Origin: Burkholderiales bacterium
GTDB lineage: Bacteria; Pseudomonadota; Gammaproteobacteria; Burkholderiales; Burkholderiaceae_C
Assembly: GCA_028868305.1 (NCBI GenBank)
Contig: JAGWUS010000011.1
Location: 16,919-80,918 of the forward strand
Direction: 5' to 3'
DNA: 64,000 nt
Numbering within the stretch: position 1 is the stretch's first letter; each line of letters opens with the position of its first letter. Below, one piece after another: positions 19,628 through 28,756 of this stretch. The position numbers were made by a program, and so were the translations under genes. The notes under the pieces are model-generated. The model did no database searches. It saw only the letters and a list, made by a program, of their open reading frames with translations, and was not told where the DNA came from.

Positions 19628-21478
19628 TTGTCTTCTCCCGCCCAGGTTCTCCATGAAGTTTTTGGCTACGAAAAGTTTCGTGGCCCGCAGCAGGCCATCG
19701 TCGACCATGTCGTGGCGGGCGGCGACGCGCTGGTGCTGATGCCCACTGGCGGCGGCAAGAGCCTGTGCTACCAGATTCCGGCCATTGTTCGCCAGCAGGC
19801 GGGCCAAGGCATCACCATCGTCGTGTCACCACTGATTGCTCTCATGCACGACCAGGTCGGTGCTCTGCATGAAGCGGGGGTCAGTGCTGCATTCCTCAAC
19901 TCCACACTGAGCAGCGACGAGGCCTACCAGGTGGAGCAACGTCTGCTGCGCGGCGAGATCACCCTGCTGTATGCGGCGCCCGAGCGCATCACCACACCAA
20001 GGTTTCTGGCGCAGCTCGATTCGCTGTTCGAACGCGGACAGATCAGCCTGTTTGCCATTGACGAGGCCCATTGCGTCAGCCAGTGGGGCCACGACTTCCG
20101 CCCGGAATACCGCGCACTGACTGTGCTGCATGAGCGCTTCCCCGCTGTGCCGCGCATGGCGTTGACCGCCACCGCCGACGACCTGACCCGCGAAGACATC
20201 CTGGAACGCCTGCAATTGCAGAATGCGCGTGCCTTTGTCAGCAGTTTTGACCGCCCCAACATCCGCTACACCATCGTGGAAAAGCGCGACAGCACACTGC
20301 AACTGCTGCGCTTTATCGAACGCGAGCATGAAGGCGAGGCCGGCATTGTCTACTGCCAGAGCCGCCGCAAGGTGGAAGACATGGCGCAAACCCTGGTGGA
20401 TGCGGGCATCAAGGCCATGCCTTACCACGCGGGCCTGGACCAGAAAGTGCGCCAGACCCACCAGGACCGGTTTTTGCGTGAAGAGGGCATGGTGATGGTG
20501 GCCACCATTGCGTTTGGCATGGGCATCGACAAACCCGATGTGCGCTTTGTGGCGCACCTGGACATGCCCAAGAACATCGAAGGCTACTACCAGGAAACCG
20601 GGCGCGCCGGGCGTGATGGCCTGGCGGCCGACGCCTGGATGGCGTATGGCTTACAGGACGTGGTGAACCAGCGCCGCATGATCGACGAGAGCCCGGCGGG
20701 CGAGGACTTCAAACAGGTGATGCGCGGCAAACTCGATGCCCTGCTGGGTTTGGCTGAGGCGACGGATTGCCGTCGGGTGCGGCTGCTAGGCTACTTTGGT
20801 GAAAAGAGCGAACCCTGCGGCAATTGCGACAACTGCCTGAACCCACCCGCGGTATGGGACGGTACCGATGCGGCGCGCAAGCTGCTCTCCACCATCTACC
20901 GTATCCAGCAAATGAGCGGCGTCAGCTTTGGCGCCGGCCACCTGATGGACATCGTGCGGGGCAAAACTACCGAGAAAGTCACCCAGTATGGGCATGAGAC
21001 GCTGAGTACCTTCGGCATCGGTTCCAACTTCACCGAACTGCAGCTACGCGGGGTACTGCGCCAACTGATCGCCATGGGCGCGCTGGCGGTGCAAGGGGGG
21101 GAGTTCAATACCCTGCAACTCACGGCCGATTCGCGTGGGGTGCTGAAAGGGGAAGTGGCGGTGCAGCTGCGGGAATCGGTGTCGGTACCGGCTGAGCGCA
21201 AGTCCAAACGCAGTGCACGCTTGGGCGCCATGGTCAAAGCGCCGATTGCCCTGGACAGCGACGCTTTGATGCGCTATTCCGCCCTGAAAGCCTGGCGGGC
21301 CGAGGTGGCCAAGGAGCACAACCTGCCCGCCTACGTGATCTTTCACGACGCCACGCTGGCCGCCATTGCCCAAAAGGCACCCCGGTCAATGGACGACTTG
21401 CAGGGGATCAGCGGGATGGGAGCAAAGAAACTGGAAGCCTATGCGCAGGCAGTGCTGCGGGTGGTGGGGCAGGCTTAG
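19628..21478 (+). CDS. recQ: ATP-dependent DNA helicase RecQ
   Basis: About 616 residues. TTG 19628 ([22 protein letters not shown]) is the preferred start because conserved RecQ sequence begins there and everything upstream is a dispersed repeat; ATG 19607 and 19556 are alternatives inside or before it. SF2 helicase motifs are present: Walker [14 protein letters not shown] box in [20 protein letters not shown], motif VI GRAGRDG. The RecQ zinc site uses Cys in [12 protein letters not shown] and EPCGNCDNC, followed by the winged-helix domain and a C-terminal HRDC domain ([17 protein letters not shown]). It unwinds DNA 3' to 5' in recombination and replication-fork repair. Confidence 0.95.
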   Translation: MSSPAQVLHEVFGYEKFRGPQQAIVDHVVAGGDALVLMPTGGGKSLCYQIPAIVRQQAGQGITIVVSPLIALMHDQVGALHEAGVSAAFLNSTLSSDEAYQVEQRLLRGEITLLYAAPERITTPRFLAQLDSLFERGQISLFAIDEAHCVSQWGHDFRPEYRALTVLHERFPAVPRMALTATADDLTREDILERLQLQNARAFVSSFDRPNIRYTIVEKRDSTLQLLRFIEREHEGEAGIVYCQSRRKVEDMAQTLVDAGIKAMPYHAGLDQKVRQTHQDRFLREEGMVMVATIAFGMGIDKPDVRFVAHLDMPKNIEGYYQETGRAGRDGLAADAWMAYGLQDVVNQRRMIDESPAGEDFKQVMRGKLDALLGLAEATDCRRVRLLGYFGEKSEPCGNCDNCLNPPAVWDGTDAARKLLSTIYRIQQMSGVSFGAGHLMDIVRGKTTEKVTQYGHETLSTFGIGSNFTELQLRGVLRQLIAMGALAVQGGEFNTLQLTADSRGVLKGEVAVQLRESVSVPAERKSKRSARLGAMVKAPIALDSDALMRYSALKAWRAEVAKEHNLPAYVIFHDATLAAIAQKAPRSMDDLQGISGMGAKKLEAYAQAVLRVVGQA

Positions 21479-21511
21479 GCAGCGACCCGCGCAGCGGCGG
21501 AGCGCGGGGGC
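21479..21511 (+). repeat. GC-rich intergenic element, copy 1
   Basis: A 33-base block from gcagcgacccgcgc to gcgcgggggc that recurs at 58136-58168 with a single difference (c/t near the end). It lies exactly between the converging ends of recQ and the small gene at 21513. It holds short GC-rich self-complementary segments (ccgcgc/gcgcgg). It may serve as a shared 3' structure, but has no U-tract. Confidence 0.7.
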
Positions 21512-21512
21512 A

Positions 21513-21803
21513 TTACCTCCGGAAGCAGTTCTCGTACGACATGGCCGCACCGGTCATGGTGTTTTGCAGACGTGCGATGGCACGGGCATGGCGCTCGCGG
21601 GTGCTGGCATTGCTGCCAGCCTGCTTATGGCGTTGCACCAGGTTTTGCAGCTTGGACCGGCAAGCATCCAGTGCGCCGGCAAAATTCAGCGCGATATAGG
21701 CCGAGTGGTCCGCATGGGTCTGACGAAACTCGTCCGACCAGTAATTGAACAACTGCCACTTGTAAGTGCCCTTTTCGGGTACTTGAATCACGTCTTTGTG
21801 CAT
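21513..21803 (-). CDS. Hypothetical protein
   Basis: About 96 residues from ATG 21803 (MHKDVIQVPEKG); an upstream ATG at 21836 adds 11 residues. No signal peptide or membrane segment. The sequence is helical and charged with several Arg/His, including YWSDEFRQTHADHSAYIALNFAGALDACRSKLQNLVQ, and has two Cys. No family recognised. It directly follows the remains of an AAA ATPase gene on the same strand and may have been its partner. Codon use looks like that of a real gene, but evidence is limited to the open frame. Confidence 0.45.
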   Translation of the reverse strand: MHKDVIQVPEKGTYKWQLFNYWSDEFRQTHADHSAYIALNFAGALDACRSKLQNLVQRHKQAGSNASTRERHARAIARLQNTMTGAAMSYENCFRR

Positions 21804-21963
21804 ATAGTCAGTGCAAAGGTGGATCAATGGATGCATCTGGACGAACCGGCCTCATTTCCAACAACCTGGCGTTTTTTGCATCCGCCGGAGGATATGACGC
21901 GTCAGCATCGGTTACGGTTGACACTGGTCATCAAATATTACGGTTTGGTTACGGGAGTCCCCT

Positions 21964-22919
21964 TCAACCCTCCGGCGCAGCCGGCGCCACTACTGTTAAA
22001 AAACCCATGCCTTGGGCATCGCGGACCTCCGGTTTGATGCAGTGTTCCGCCTCCAACTGGTCCAGGTCCGCCAGACGCGTTGCCAGGGCCACAGAGTGCG
22101 CCTGCCTGTCGCCGGCACAGGCTTCGGTCACAAACAACGCCTCACGTTGCGTGCGTGTCAGGGGCTTGAACTGGATTTTGAAGGTGAAACGCCGCAATGC
22201 CCCCTGGACGATGCGGTCCATCAAGTTGGTCGTGCAGATGAAATTGCTGGCACACCTTCCAGCGTCTTGCGCACCAAGCCCTCGCGCGCGCCAGGCGGTG
22301 GCGATTTGAGCTCCAGGTGGTAGGCAAAACGCCGGCGGAAATCAGGTTTTCGACCAGCCCGATCCATTCCAGTCGGGAGTCCGCGCGCAGGGCTTCACCC
22401 AACTCCTGGGCGTCGACACCAGCAACTTCGGCCACGGCGGCAAACGCCTCAGGGCGTGGTTGACCTTGAAGTCGACCAGGATGCTGCGCATATCCCGCTG
22501 GTAGCGCACCAGCGTGCCGCACAGCAACAGTGCACATTCGGCCTTGTTTAGTTGCAGAAAACCAGCCAGTGCATTGATGTTTTTTCCACTGGGGTGGGCT
22601 ACTTTTTGAGTGCATGGCTTAGCCATTCGGCCGTGACGGCCAGTACAGTGATCAGGTCCTTGGGCTGGTCCTTGGCGTAATCATCCCAAAAAAAAGAACA
22701 GCGTGGCCTCGTCCTGCGTTCCACGCCAGACCAAGTGCCTGCCCGCCAAACCCACAACCCCGCTGAAATCGCGGCGCACATTAAAAGCTGCCCCCTGGCG
22801 GGCAGCCAGCGTGAGTACAAAATGCGAGCACATCAGGTCCAGTACCGGCGCCTCCATCAGGCCCGGAGAGGAAATAGGGTACCCGCCGACGGGCTGGAAC
22901 AGCGAACGCCTGGCCATTC
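21964..22919 (-). pseudogene. Decayed AAA+ ATPase gene
   Basis: Fragments of one protein family appear in order in different frames. First: QPVGGYPISSPGLMEAPVLD to RGTQDEATLFFF. After a T8 run the frame moves to WDDYAKDQPKDLITVLAVTA. After a lost base near 22617 it moves to INALAGFLQLNKAECALLLC, and then to AFAAVAEVAGVDAQELGEAL. Next come FAYHLELKSPPPGAREGLVR, LRRFTFKIQFKPLTRTQREA and the C-terminus LDQLEAEHCIKPEVRDAQGM. The two RRF segments are sensor-2-like parts of AAA+ proteins. No Walker A or B motif remains, so the ATPase core appears deleted. At least four frame changes make expression of a functional protein very unlikely. Confidence 0.75.
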
Positions 22920-23022
22920 AATGCCTGCGGCACAACGTTGTGCGGGTCCACCCTAACCCAGCTTCGCGCCGGATGGAAGTACCCGGCCCCATTTTTTATC
23001 TGAATCCCTTCACAATGCGGCC

Positions 23023-24222
23023 ATGCTTGAATACAACGATATCGTCCATGCCGGACAACGGCTATCGGGCCACGTGCTCCACACACCCTGTGTCGCTTCG
23101 CAGACCCTGTCCGAGATCACCGGTGCACAGGTTTTCCTGAAGTTCGAAAACCTGCAGTTCACCGCATCTTTCAAGGAACGCGGCGCCTGCAATAAGCTCT
23201 CGCAGCTCACACCCGCGCAATCGGCGCGGGGGGTGATTGCCATGAGCGCCGGCAACCATGCCCAGGGTGTGGCCTACCACGCGCATCGCCTGGGTCTGCG
23301 GGCCGTGATTGTGATGCCGCGCTTCACGCCCGGCGTGAAGGTGGAACGCACCCGCGGCTTTGGCGCCGAAGTCATTCTCCATGGCGACTCGCTGGACGAG
23401 GCGCGCAGCCACGCCCAGGAACTTGCAGCAGCGCAACAACTCACCTTTGTGCACCCCTACGACGACGAAGCTATCGTGGCGGGCCAGGGTACCGTTGCCA
23501 TGGAGATGCTGGAGCAGGTGCCGGACCTGGACACCCTGATCGTTGCGGTGGGCGGTGGCGGTTTGATTGCGGGCATGGCCACGGCGGCCCGGGCGTTGCG
23601 TCCGGCACTCGAAATCGTTGGTGTGCAGTCGGCAAGTTTTCCGGCGATGTACAACGCAGTCAAGGGCACGCACTACCCGCAAGGCACCAGCACCATTGCT
23701 GAAGGCATCGCGGTGGGTACCCCGGGGCGCATTACCCTGGAAATCATCAAATCCCGGGTCGATGACATGGTTCTGGTGGAAGATGGCGATATCGAGCAGG
23801 CCCTGGTGATGTTGATGGAGGTGGAAAAGACACTGGTCGAAGGTGCAGGGGCGGCTGGGCTTGCAGCGTTGCTGAAGTACCCTGAACGGTTCAGGGGCAA
23901 GCGCGTGGGTCTGGTCCTGTGTGGCGGCAATATTGACCCACTGTTGCTGGCCGCCATTATTCAGCGCGGCATGGTGCGCGCAGGCCGGCTTGCCCGCATA
24001 CGGGTAAGCGCCCGCGACGTACCCGGTTCCCTGGCCCGGATCACGGCCACAGTGGCCGAAGCGGGCGCCAACATCGACGAGGTCCACCACCAGCGGGCAT
24101 TCACCGCGTTGTCAGCCCAGAACGTCGAGATCGAGCTGGTGGTGCAAACCCGGGGACACGCCCATGTGACCGAGGTACTCGGTGTACTCAAGAGCACCGG
24201 GTTTGATGCCAAGCTGGTCTAG
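23023..24222 (+). CDS. ilvA: Threonine ammonia-lyase
   Basis: A 399-residue PLP enzyme converting threonine to 2-oxobutyrate, the entry to isoleucine synthesis. The PLP lysine is K51 in TASFKERGAC. The phosphate-binding glycine loop is VGGGGLIAG, and the helix MSAGNHAQGVAYHA is family-typical. Residues about 325-399 form a single ACT domain (ARDVPGSLARITATVAEAGA), as in the roughly 400-residue form of the enzyme. The longer IlvA has two ACT-like domains, so a catabolic TdcB-like role is also possible. Transcription must start in the roughly 100 bases before 23023, next to the 5' end of the decayed AAA gene. Confidence 0.9.
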   Translation: MLEYNDIVHAGQRLSGHVLHTPCVASQTLSEITGAQVFLKFENLQFTASFKERGACNKLSQLTPAQSARGVIAMSAGNHAQGVAYHAHRLGLRAVIVMPRFTPGVKVERTRGFGAEVILHGDSLDEARSHAQELAAAQQLTFVHPYDDEAIVAGQGTVAMEMLEQVPDLDTLIVAVGGGGLIAGMATAARALRPALEIVGVQSASFPAMYNAVKGTHYPQGTSTIAEGIAVGTPGRITLEIIKSRVDDMVLVEDGDIEQALVMLMEVEKTLVEGAGAAGLAALLKYPERFRGKRVGLVLCGGNIDPLLLAAIIQRGMVRAGRLARIRVSARDVPGSLARITATVAEAGANIDEVHHQRAFTALSAQNVEIELVVQTRGHAHVTEVLGVLKSTGFDAKLV

Positions 24223-24270
24223 CAGCTAAAATCGTGCCCGATTACTCTCATACAACCTGAAGGAAACACC

Positions 24271-24411
24271 ATGTCCGCCCCCGCACACCACACCGATGGC
24301 CACGAAGTTGATCCCGTTGAAGCGATCGTGCCGCTGATTCCCCTGGTGTTGCCTATCGTGGGCGGCGTGCTGATCTTCCTGCTGGCCTTCATCGCCGTAT
24401 CGATGGCCTGA
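24271..24411 (+). CDS. 46-residue single-pass membrane peptide
   Basis: A short frame with a good ribosome site (aagga 6 bases before the ATG). The peptide starts with a polar His/Asp/Glu segment (MSAPAHHTDGHEVDPVEA) followed by one hydrophobic helix, LIPLVLPIVGGVLIFLLAFI, ending SMA. It lies 48 bases after ilvA on the same strand. The clear polar/hydrophobic division and ribosome site argue for a real gene. Function unknown. Confidence 0.6.
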   Translation: MSAPAHHTDGHEVDPVEAIVPLIPLVLPIVGGVLIFLLAFIAVSMA

Positions 24412-24459
24412 GGGCCTCACCGCAAAACATTCGGGTGTACTTGTTACCCGTGTTGCAAC

Positions 24460-25041
24460 ATGTGGTTGAGAGCCTTTGCACTTGCGTCATGCGCGTTGGG
24501 GTTCACGCCCATCGTCCCGGCAGCGCCAGCGGTGCACGGCATGGTTGCCAACGCAACATGCCCGGTAATCTTGCAAAAAACCTTTCCCCGCCTGCAAGAC
24601 GAAACACCACAGAACCTTTGCCAGTACGCTGGCAAAGTGGTCATGGTGGTCAACACCGCCAGTTACTGCGGTTTCACCCGTCAGTATGAAGGGCTGGAAA
24701 AGCTCTACGCCAGGCACGTTTCGCAAGGCCTGGTTGTATTGGGCTTTCCCAGCAACGACTTTGGCCAGCAGGAACCCGGCGACAGCAAACAGATCGCCGA
24801 CTTCTGCTTCAACACCTATGGTGTGAAATTTCCCATGTTCGGGAAATCCGTGGTCCAGGGCAGCCATGCCAACGCCCTGTACCGCGAACTGATACAGGCC
24901 ACCGGCCAAGAACCGCGCTGGAACTTTCACAAGTACCTGATCGACCGCAAGGGCAAGGTACTGGCCAGTTATCCCAGCGAAACCGCACCAGAGGATCCCC
25001 GACTGGTCGCCGACATCAAGCGGGCACTCGCTGTGCCCTGA
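24460..25041 (+). CDS. Glutathione peroxidase family protein, exported
   Basis: 193 residues. The N-terminus has a cleavable signal (LRAFALASCALGFTPIVPAAPA), so the protein is probably periplasmic, unlike most bacterial GPx. The catalytic Cys is C70 in VVNTASYCGFT. The family motifs GFPSNDFGQQEPG (Gln of the catalytic tetrad) and WNFHKYLIDRKGKV (Trp/Asn) are intact. It reduces hydroperoxides using glutathione or, more often in bacteria, thioredoxin. It begins 48 bases after the small membrane peptide and may share its transcript. Confidence 0.88.
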   Translation: MWLRAFALASCALGFTPIVPAAPAVHGMVANATCPVILQKTFPRLQDETPQNLCQYAGKVVMVVNTASYCGFTRQYEGLEKLYARHVSQGLVVLGFPSNDFGQQEPGDSKQIADFCFNTYGVKFPMFGKSVVQGSHANALYRELIQATGQEPRWNFHKYLIDRKGKVLASYPSETAPEDPRLVADIKRALAVP

Positions 25042-25119
25042 CCCTACTTCCCCACCAGCAGCGCCCAAGACAACGCATAACGTCATGCGATTTTTGCATA
25101 TCTTTTGCCTGTAATCGCT

Positions 25120-25147
25120 TTGTAACTTGGGTACCAGTTCTTAAAAT
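25120..25147 (+). promoter_or_regulatory. Candidate sigma-70 promoter of pckG
   Basis: TTGTAA (25120-25125), 16-base spacer, TAAAAT (25142-25147). It lies about 110 bases before the pckG start in an AT-richer stretch of an otherwise gene-free 214-base gap. It matches consensus at four of six positions in the -35 hexamer and five of six in the -10 hexamer. Not experimentally supported. Confidence 0.35.
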
Positions 25148-25198
25148 TGGCACCCCAGCCGTTTGGGCAGCCCGATTCAGCCAGCTTTCGAAGGTGTT

Positions 25199-25227
25199 TA
25201 TCCAAAGTGTGTGGCGCGCTTTGGATA
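25199..25227 (+). promoter_or_regulatory. Inverted repeat in the pckG leader
   Basis: TATCCAAAG (25199-25207) and CTTTGGATA (25219-25227) form a perfect 9-base inverted repeat around an 11-base centre, ending 28 bases before pckG. Downstream of the candidate promoter it could be a repressor operator or an mRNA hairpin. No U-tract follows, so it is not a simple terminator. Confidence 0.5.
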
Positions 25228-25255
25228 GACGATTTTCAAACTTAGGAGCTTTCCC

Positions 25256-27148
25256 ATGAACTCACCGGTAATGCAGGGCCTGACTATCAACGCGCCCAGC
25301 TACGTCAAAAACGCCAAGCTGATGGCCTGGGTGGCCGAAATGGCTGCACTCACCAAGCCCGCCTCCATCTACTGGTGCGACGGCTCCGACGAAGAGTACC
25401 AGCGCCTGTGCCAGCAACTGGTCGACGCCGGCACCTTCAAAAAGCTCAATCCCGCCAAGCGCCCCAACTCCTTTTTGGCCTGCTCTGACCCCAGCGACGT
25501 GGCCCGCGTGGAAGACCGCACCTTCATCTGCAGCGAGAAAAAGGAAAACGCCGGCCCAACCAACAACTGGATGGCGCCGGCCGACATGCGCGCCCTGCTG
25601 CAAACCGGCAAAGACGGCCAGAAGGCCCTGTTTGATGGTTGCATGGCAGGCCGCACCATGTACGTGGTGCCATTCTCCATGGGCCCACTGGGCTCGCACA
25701 TTGCCCACATTGGCATTGAACTGACCGACAGCGCATACGTAGCTGTCAATCAGAAGATCATGACCCGCATGGGCAAGGCCGTTTTTGACGTGCTCGGCAG
25801 CAACGGGGACTTCGTGCCCTGCATGCACACTGTGGGCGCCCCGCTGGCCCAGGGCGAAACCGACAAAACCGCCTGGCCATGCAACCCCACCACCAAGTAC
25901 ATCGTGCATTACCCAGAGACACGCGAAATCTGGTCCTACGGCTCCGGCTACGGCGGCAACGCACTGCTGGGCAAGAAGTGCTTTGCGCTGCGTATCGCCT
26001 CTAACATGGGTCGCGACCAGGGCTGGCTGGCCGAACACATGCTGATTCTGGGCGTGACCAACCCCCAGGGCAAGAAATACCACGTGGCGGCGGCCTTCCC
26101 CAGCGCCTGTGGCAAGACCAACTTTTCCATGCTGGTTCCACCAGAGGCGGGCTTTGCCGGCTGGAAAGTCACCACCATCGGTGACGACATCGCTTGGATC
26201 AAACCCCATGCCGACGGCAAGATGTACGCCATCAACCCCGAAGCCGGCTACTTTGGCGTGGCCCCTGGCACCAACATGCACACCAACCCCAACTGCATGC
26301 GCTCGCTGGACAAGAACGTCATCTTCACCAATGTGGCGTTGACTGACGACGGCGACGTGTGGTGGGAAGGCATGGAAAAGGACGGCGGCGGCGTGCCCGA
26401 GCACCTGATCGACTGGCAGGGCAAGGATTGGACCCCGCAGATCGCCAAAGAAACCGGCGCCAAGGCTGCCCACCCCAACTCCCGTTTCACGGTGGCTGCC
26501 ACCAACAACCCTGCACTGGATCCCCAGTGGGACGACGCCAACGGCGTGGCCATTGACGCGTTCATCTTCGGCGGCCGCCGCTCCACTACGGTGCCGCTGG
26601 TGACCGAAGCCCGCACCTGGATGGAAGGCGTCTACATGGCGGCCACCATGGGCTCCGAAACCACGGCTGCCGCCTTTGGCGCCCAAGGCGTTGTGCGCCG
26701 CGATCCGTTTGCCATGCTGCCGTTCTGCGGCTACAACATGAGCGACTACTTCCAGCATTGGCTGGACATGGAACACAAGTTGGAAAGCATGGGCCACACC
26801 CTGCCCAAGATCTACTGCGTCAACTGGTTCCGCAAGGGCGACGACGGCAAATTTGTCTGGCCCGGCTATGGCGACAACATGCGCGTGCTGAAGTGGATGA
26901 TCGACCGCATCGAAGGCAAGGCCACCGGTACTGAAAATGGCTTCGGCGTGAGCCCTGCCTACTCCGACATCAACTGGACTGGTCTGGACTTCAGCCAGGC
27001 CCAGTTTGACAGTGTGACCAGCCTTGACAAGGCCGCGTGGAAGCAGGAATTTGCCCTGCACAACGAACTGTTCACCCAACTGGCCTACCATTTACCCAAA
27101 GAGCTCGAAGAGACAAAAGCCAAACTGGAAGCAAGCCTGACCGCCTGA
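25256..27148 (+). CDS. pckG: Phosphoenolpyruvate carboxykinase (GTP)
   Basis: A 630-residue enzyme catalysing oxaloacetate + GTP to PEP + CO2 + GDP, the gluconeogenic step from C4 acids. GTP-type features: the PEPCK-specific P-loop [15 protein letters not shown] with the mobile active-site Cys, the guanine-binding region with [20 protein letters not shown], and the R-loop region [20 protein letters not shown]. Length equals the usual 600-630. It is monocistronic, with a long leader, an AGGAG ribosome site 9 bases before the ATG, and a strong terminator after it. Expected to be needed on aromatic and short-chain acids such as those handled by other genes in the window. Confidence 0.97.
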   Translation: MNSPVMQGLTINAPSYVKNAKLMAWVAEMAALTKPASIYWCDGSDEEYQRLCQQLVDAGTFKKLNPAKRPNSFLACSDPSDVARVEDRTFICSEKKENAGPTNNWMAPADMRALLQTGKDGQKALFDGCMAGRTMYVVPFSMGPLGSHIAHIGIELTDSAYVAVNQKIMTRMGKAVFDVLGSNGDFVPCMHTVGAPLAQGETDKTAWPCNPTTKYIVHYPETREIWSYGSGYGGNALLGKKCFALRIASNMGRDQGWLAEHMLILGVTNPQGKKYHVAAAFPSACGKTNFSMLVPPEAGFAGWKVTTIGDDIAWIKPHADGKMYAINPEAGYFGVAPGTNMHTNPNCMRSLDKNVIFTNVALTDDGDVWWEGMEKDGGGVPEHLIDWQGKDWTPQIAKETGAKAAHPNSRFTVAATNNPALDPQWDDANGVAIDAFIFGGRRSTTVPLVTEARTWMEGVYMAATMGSETTAAAFGAQGVVRRDPFAMLPFCGYNMSDYFQHWLDMEHKLESMGHTLPKIYCVNWFRKGDDGKFVWPGYGDNMRVLKWMIDRIEGKATGTENGFGVSPAYSDINWTGLDFSQAQFDSVTSLDKAAWKQEFALHNELFTQLAYHLPKELEETKAKLEASLTA

Positions 27149-27163
27149 TTTCAGATAACAAGT

Positions 27164-27195
27164 AAAAAAGCCACCGCGTGCGGTGGCTTTTTTTA
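27164..27195 (+). terminator. Rho-independent terminator of pckG
   Basis: aaaaaa-gccaccgc / gcggtggc-tttttttt: a GC-rich stem with a very short loop and a run of T, flanked by complementary A. The symmetric A/T flanks allow it to act in both directions, also ending the convergent gene at 27213. Confidence 0.9.
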
Positions 27196-27212
27196 TTGGA
27201 AAAAATTAAAAA

Positions 27213-27650
27213 TCAGCGGGAAGCAGAACCCAGTGTGTCAAAGGGCAGTTCCTCTTCGCTGTTGCGCATCCAGGCCACCTGCAACTCGGCCATGAGGCGA
27301 GGATCGGCCTTGGCATGCTCCCACATCACTCCGTCCTGACGGCGCAATGCAGAAGCGCGAGCCCGGCGGCTGTACACAGACGCCAGCGCCGAGGTCACCT
27401 GGCGCAGTGGAGGTGCCAACAATGCCAGCGCCGCAAAAGCGACCGTCCACAGTGCCACCCAGCCAGCGAGCAGATGGCCATCAGCCCAGGTGCTGATCAC
27501 CTGGTCGGCAACCACCAGCAAGGCCGCCATCACAGCCGCCAGCAACATGCCGGCCAGTGTGCGGGAGCCCTCAGTGTCCTTGCTCAGCCCGGTGGGGGCA
27601 GTCGCAGAAGCGGGGGAAGATGCAAATAAAGGTTGCGCAATACGAGCCAT
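27213..27650 (-). CDS. Putative inner-membrane protein
   Basis: 145 residues from ATG 27650 (MARIAQPLFASS), preceded by AAGGAG. A longer reading from 27758 enters the intergenic region. Two adjacent hydrophobic helices (TLAGMLLAAVMAALLVVADQVI and LLAGWVALWTVAFAALALLA) are followed by a basic, cytoplasmic-looking tail (SVYSRRARASALRRQDGVMW, LPFDTLGS). No family is recognised with confidence. It is divergent from a LysR gene that may regulate it, and convergent on the pckG terminator. Confidence 0.65.
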   Translation of the reverse strand: MARIAQPLFASSPASATAPTGLSKDTEGSRTLAGMLLAAVMAALLVVADQVISTWADGHLLAGWVALWTVAFAALALLAPPLRQVTSALASVYSRRARASALRRQDGVMWEHAKADPRLMAELQVAWMRNSEEELPFDTLGSASR

Positions 27651-27741
27651 GGTTAACTCCTTGGACAAACTAACGGAAAGCGGATTCGGTGAAAACATAG
27701 GGCGAATACTAGGGTTTTTACTAATACTATTCAACTTTATG

Positions 27742-27765
27742 TTAGTGATGCAATACATTCACTAA
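27742..27765 (+). promoter_or_regulatory. Inverted repeat in a LysR divergent promoter region
   Basis: TTAGTGA (27742-27748) and TCACTAA (27759-27765) are perfect 7-base inverted arms around a 10-base centre, ending 14 bases before the LysR start in an AT-rich divergent region. This is a good candidate for the regulator's own operator. No binding data. Confidence 0.5.
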
Positions 27766-27779
27766 ATCTATAATTGGCC

Positions 27780-28736
27780 ATGTCACCCCTCAATCTGCGC
27801 ACTTTTGACCTCAACCTGCTCAAGGTATTTGATGCGGTCATGGCCGAGCGCAGCCTCACCCGCGCGGCGCACCATCTGGCGCTGACCCAGCCCGCCGTTA
27901 GCAATGCCCTGCGCCGCTTGCGTGATGCGCTGGGGGATGAATTGCTCATGCGCAAGGGGCGCGGCCTGGAACCCACCGTGCGCGCGCTGGAGCTGTGGCC
28001 AGCGGTGCAGGAGGCACTGCAAAACTTGCAAAACGCGCTCGCACCCAGCGTTTTTGCGCCCGCAACGGCCACCACGTCGTTTGTACTCACCATGGCCGAT
28101 GCCACCGCGGCGGAGCTCATGCCCGGCCTGGTTGACGTCATTACCCGTGAAGCGCCCGGTGTGACCCTGCGGGTGGTTCCCCTGACCACCCGCGATCCAC
28201 GCCGCCTGCTGGACGAAGGGCAGGCCGATCTGGCCATTGGCCATTTTCCAGCCGTGCTGAGCGACCTGACCGCACGGGCACAGTCCGGCGAGCAGGTTTC
28301 CTATCTGCACCACCGCCTCTTTGCTGGCGACTATGTCTGCGTAATGCGCAAGGACCACCCCCTGGCCCAAAGACCGCTGACGCTGGACCACTACTGCGCC
28401 GCACGCCACATGCTGGTGAGCTTCTCGGGGCGGGCCTTTGGTTTCGTCGACGAAGCCTTGAGTCTGCTGCACCGCACCCGGCCGGTGGTGCTCACCGTCA
28501 ACCAGTTTTTCACCGCCGGCAAGGTGGTAGCCCACTCGGACCTGCTCACCGTCTTGCCCCGCCACTTCGTGAACGTCACCGGATTCGAAGACCAACTGGT
28601 GCAGCGTGAATTGCCGTTTGTGGTGCCCCCGATTCAGGTGGACGCACTATGGCACCAGCGACAGGATGGCTCCAGCGCCCATGCCTGGTTGCGCGCCCAG
28701 GTCGCGGCACTGGCCAGCAGGGCTTTTCCGGCCTGA
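27780..28736 (+). CDS. LysR-family transcriptional regulator
   Basis: 318 residues from ATG 27780; a TTG two codons upstream is less likely. The N-terminal winged helix is NLRTFDLNLLKVFDAVMAER to LALTQPAVSNALRRLRDALG, the variant seen in the NodD/LinR/PcpR-like branch. The LysR substrate domain follows with VMRKDHPLAQRPLTLDHY and GKVVAHSDLLTVLPRHF. The effector is unknown. It is divergent from the membrane protein at 27213-27650 and shares a region with an inverted repeat. A metallophosphoesterase gene follows 20 bases later and may be co-transcribed. Confidence 0.88.
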   Translation: MSPLNLRTFDLNLLKVFDAVMAERSLTRAAHHLALTQPAVSNALRRLRDALGDELLMRKGRGLEPTVRALELWPAVQEALQNLQNALAPSVFAPATATTSFVLTMADATAAELMPGLVDVITREAPGVTLRVVPLTTRDPRRLLDEGQADLAIGHFPAVLSDLTARAQSGEQVSYLHHRLFAGDYVCVMRKDHPLAQRPLTLDHYCAARHMLVSFSGRAFGFVDEALSLLHRTRPVVLTVNQFFTAGKVVAHSDLLTVLPRHFVNVTGFEDQLVQRELPFVVPPIQVDALWHQRQDGSSAHAWLRAQVAALASRAFPA

Positions 28737-28756
28737 GCCCACAGCATACTCCCCGC

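Noticed and set aside
22681..22720. Programmed frameshift at the T8 run in the AAA ATPase gene
   Set aside because: Several further frame changes and missing Walker motifs downstream show that the gene is dead, so a regulated shift is not needed to explain it.
25262..27091. A 609-codon open frame antisense to pckG
   Set aside because: It mirrors the codon periodicity of the high-GC pckG gene; it has no recognisable domain, is rich in His/Val/Gly as expected of an antisense frame, and lacks a ribosome site.
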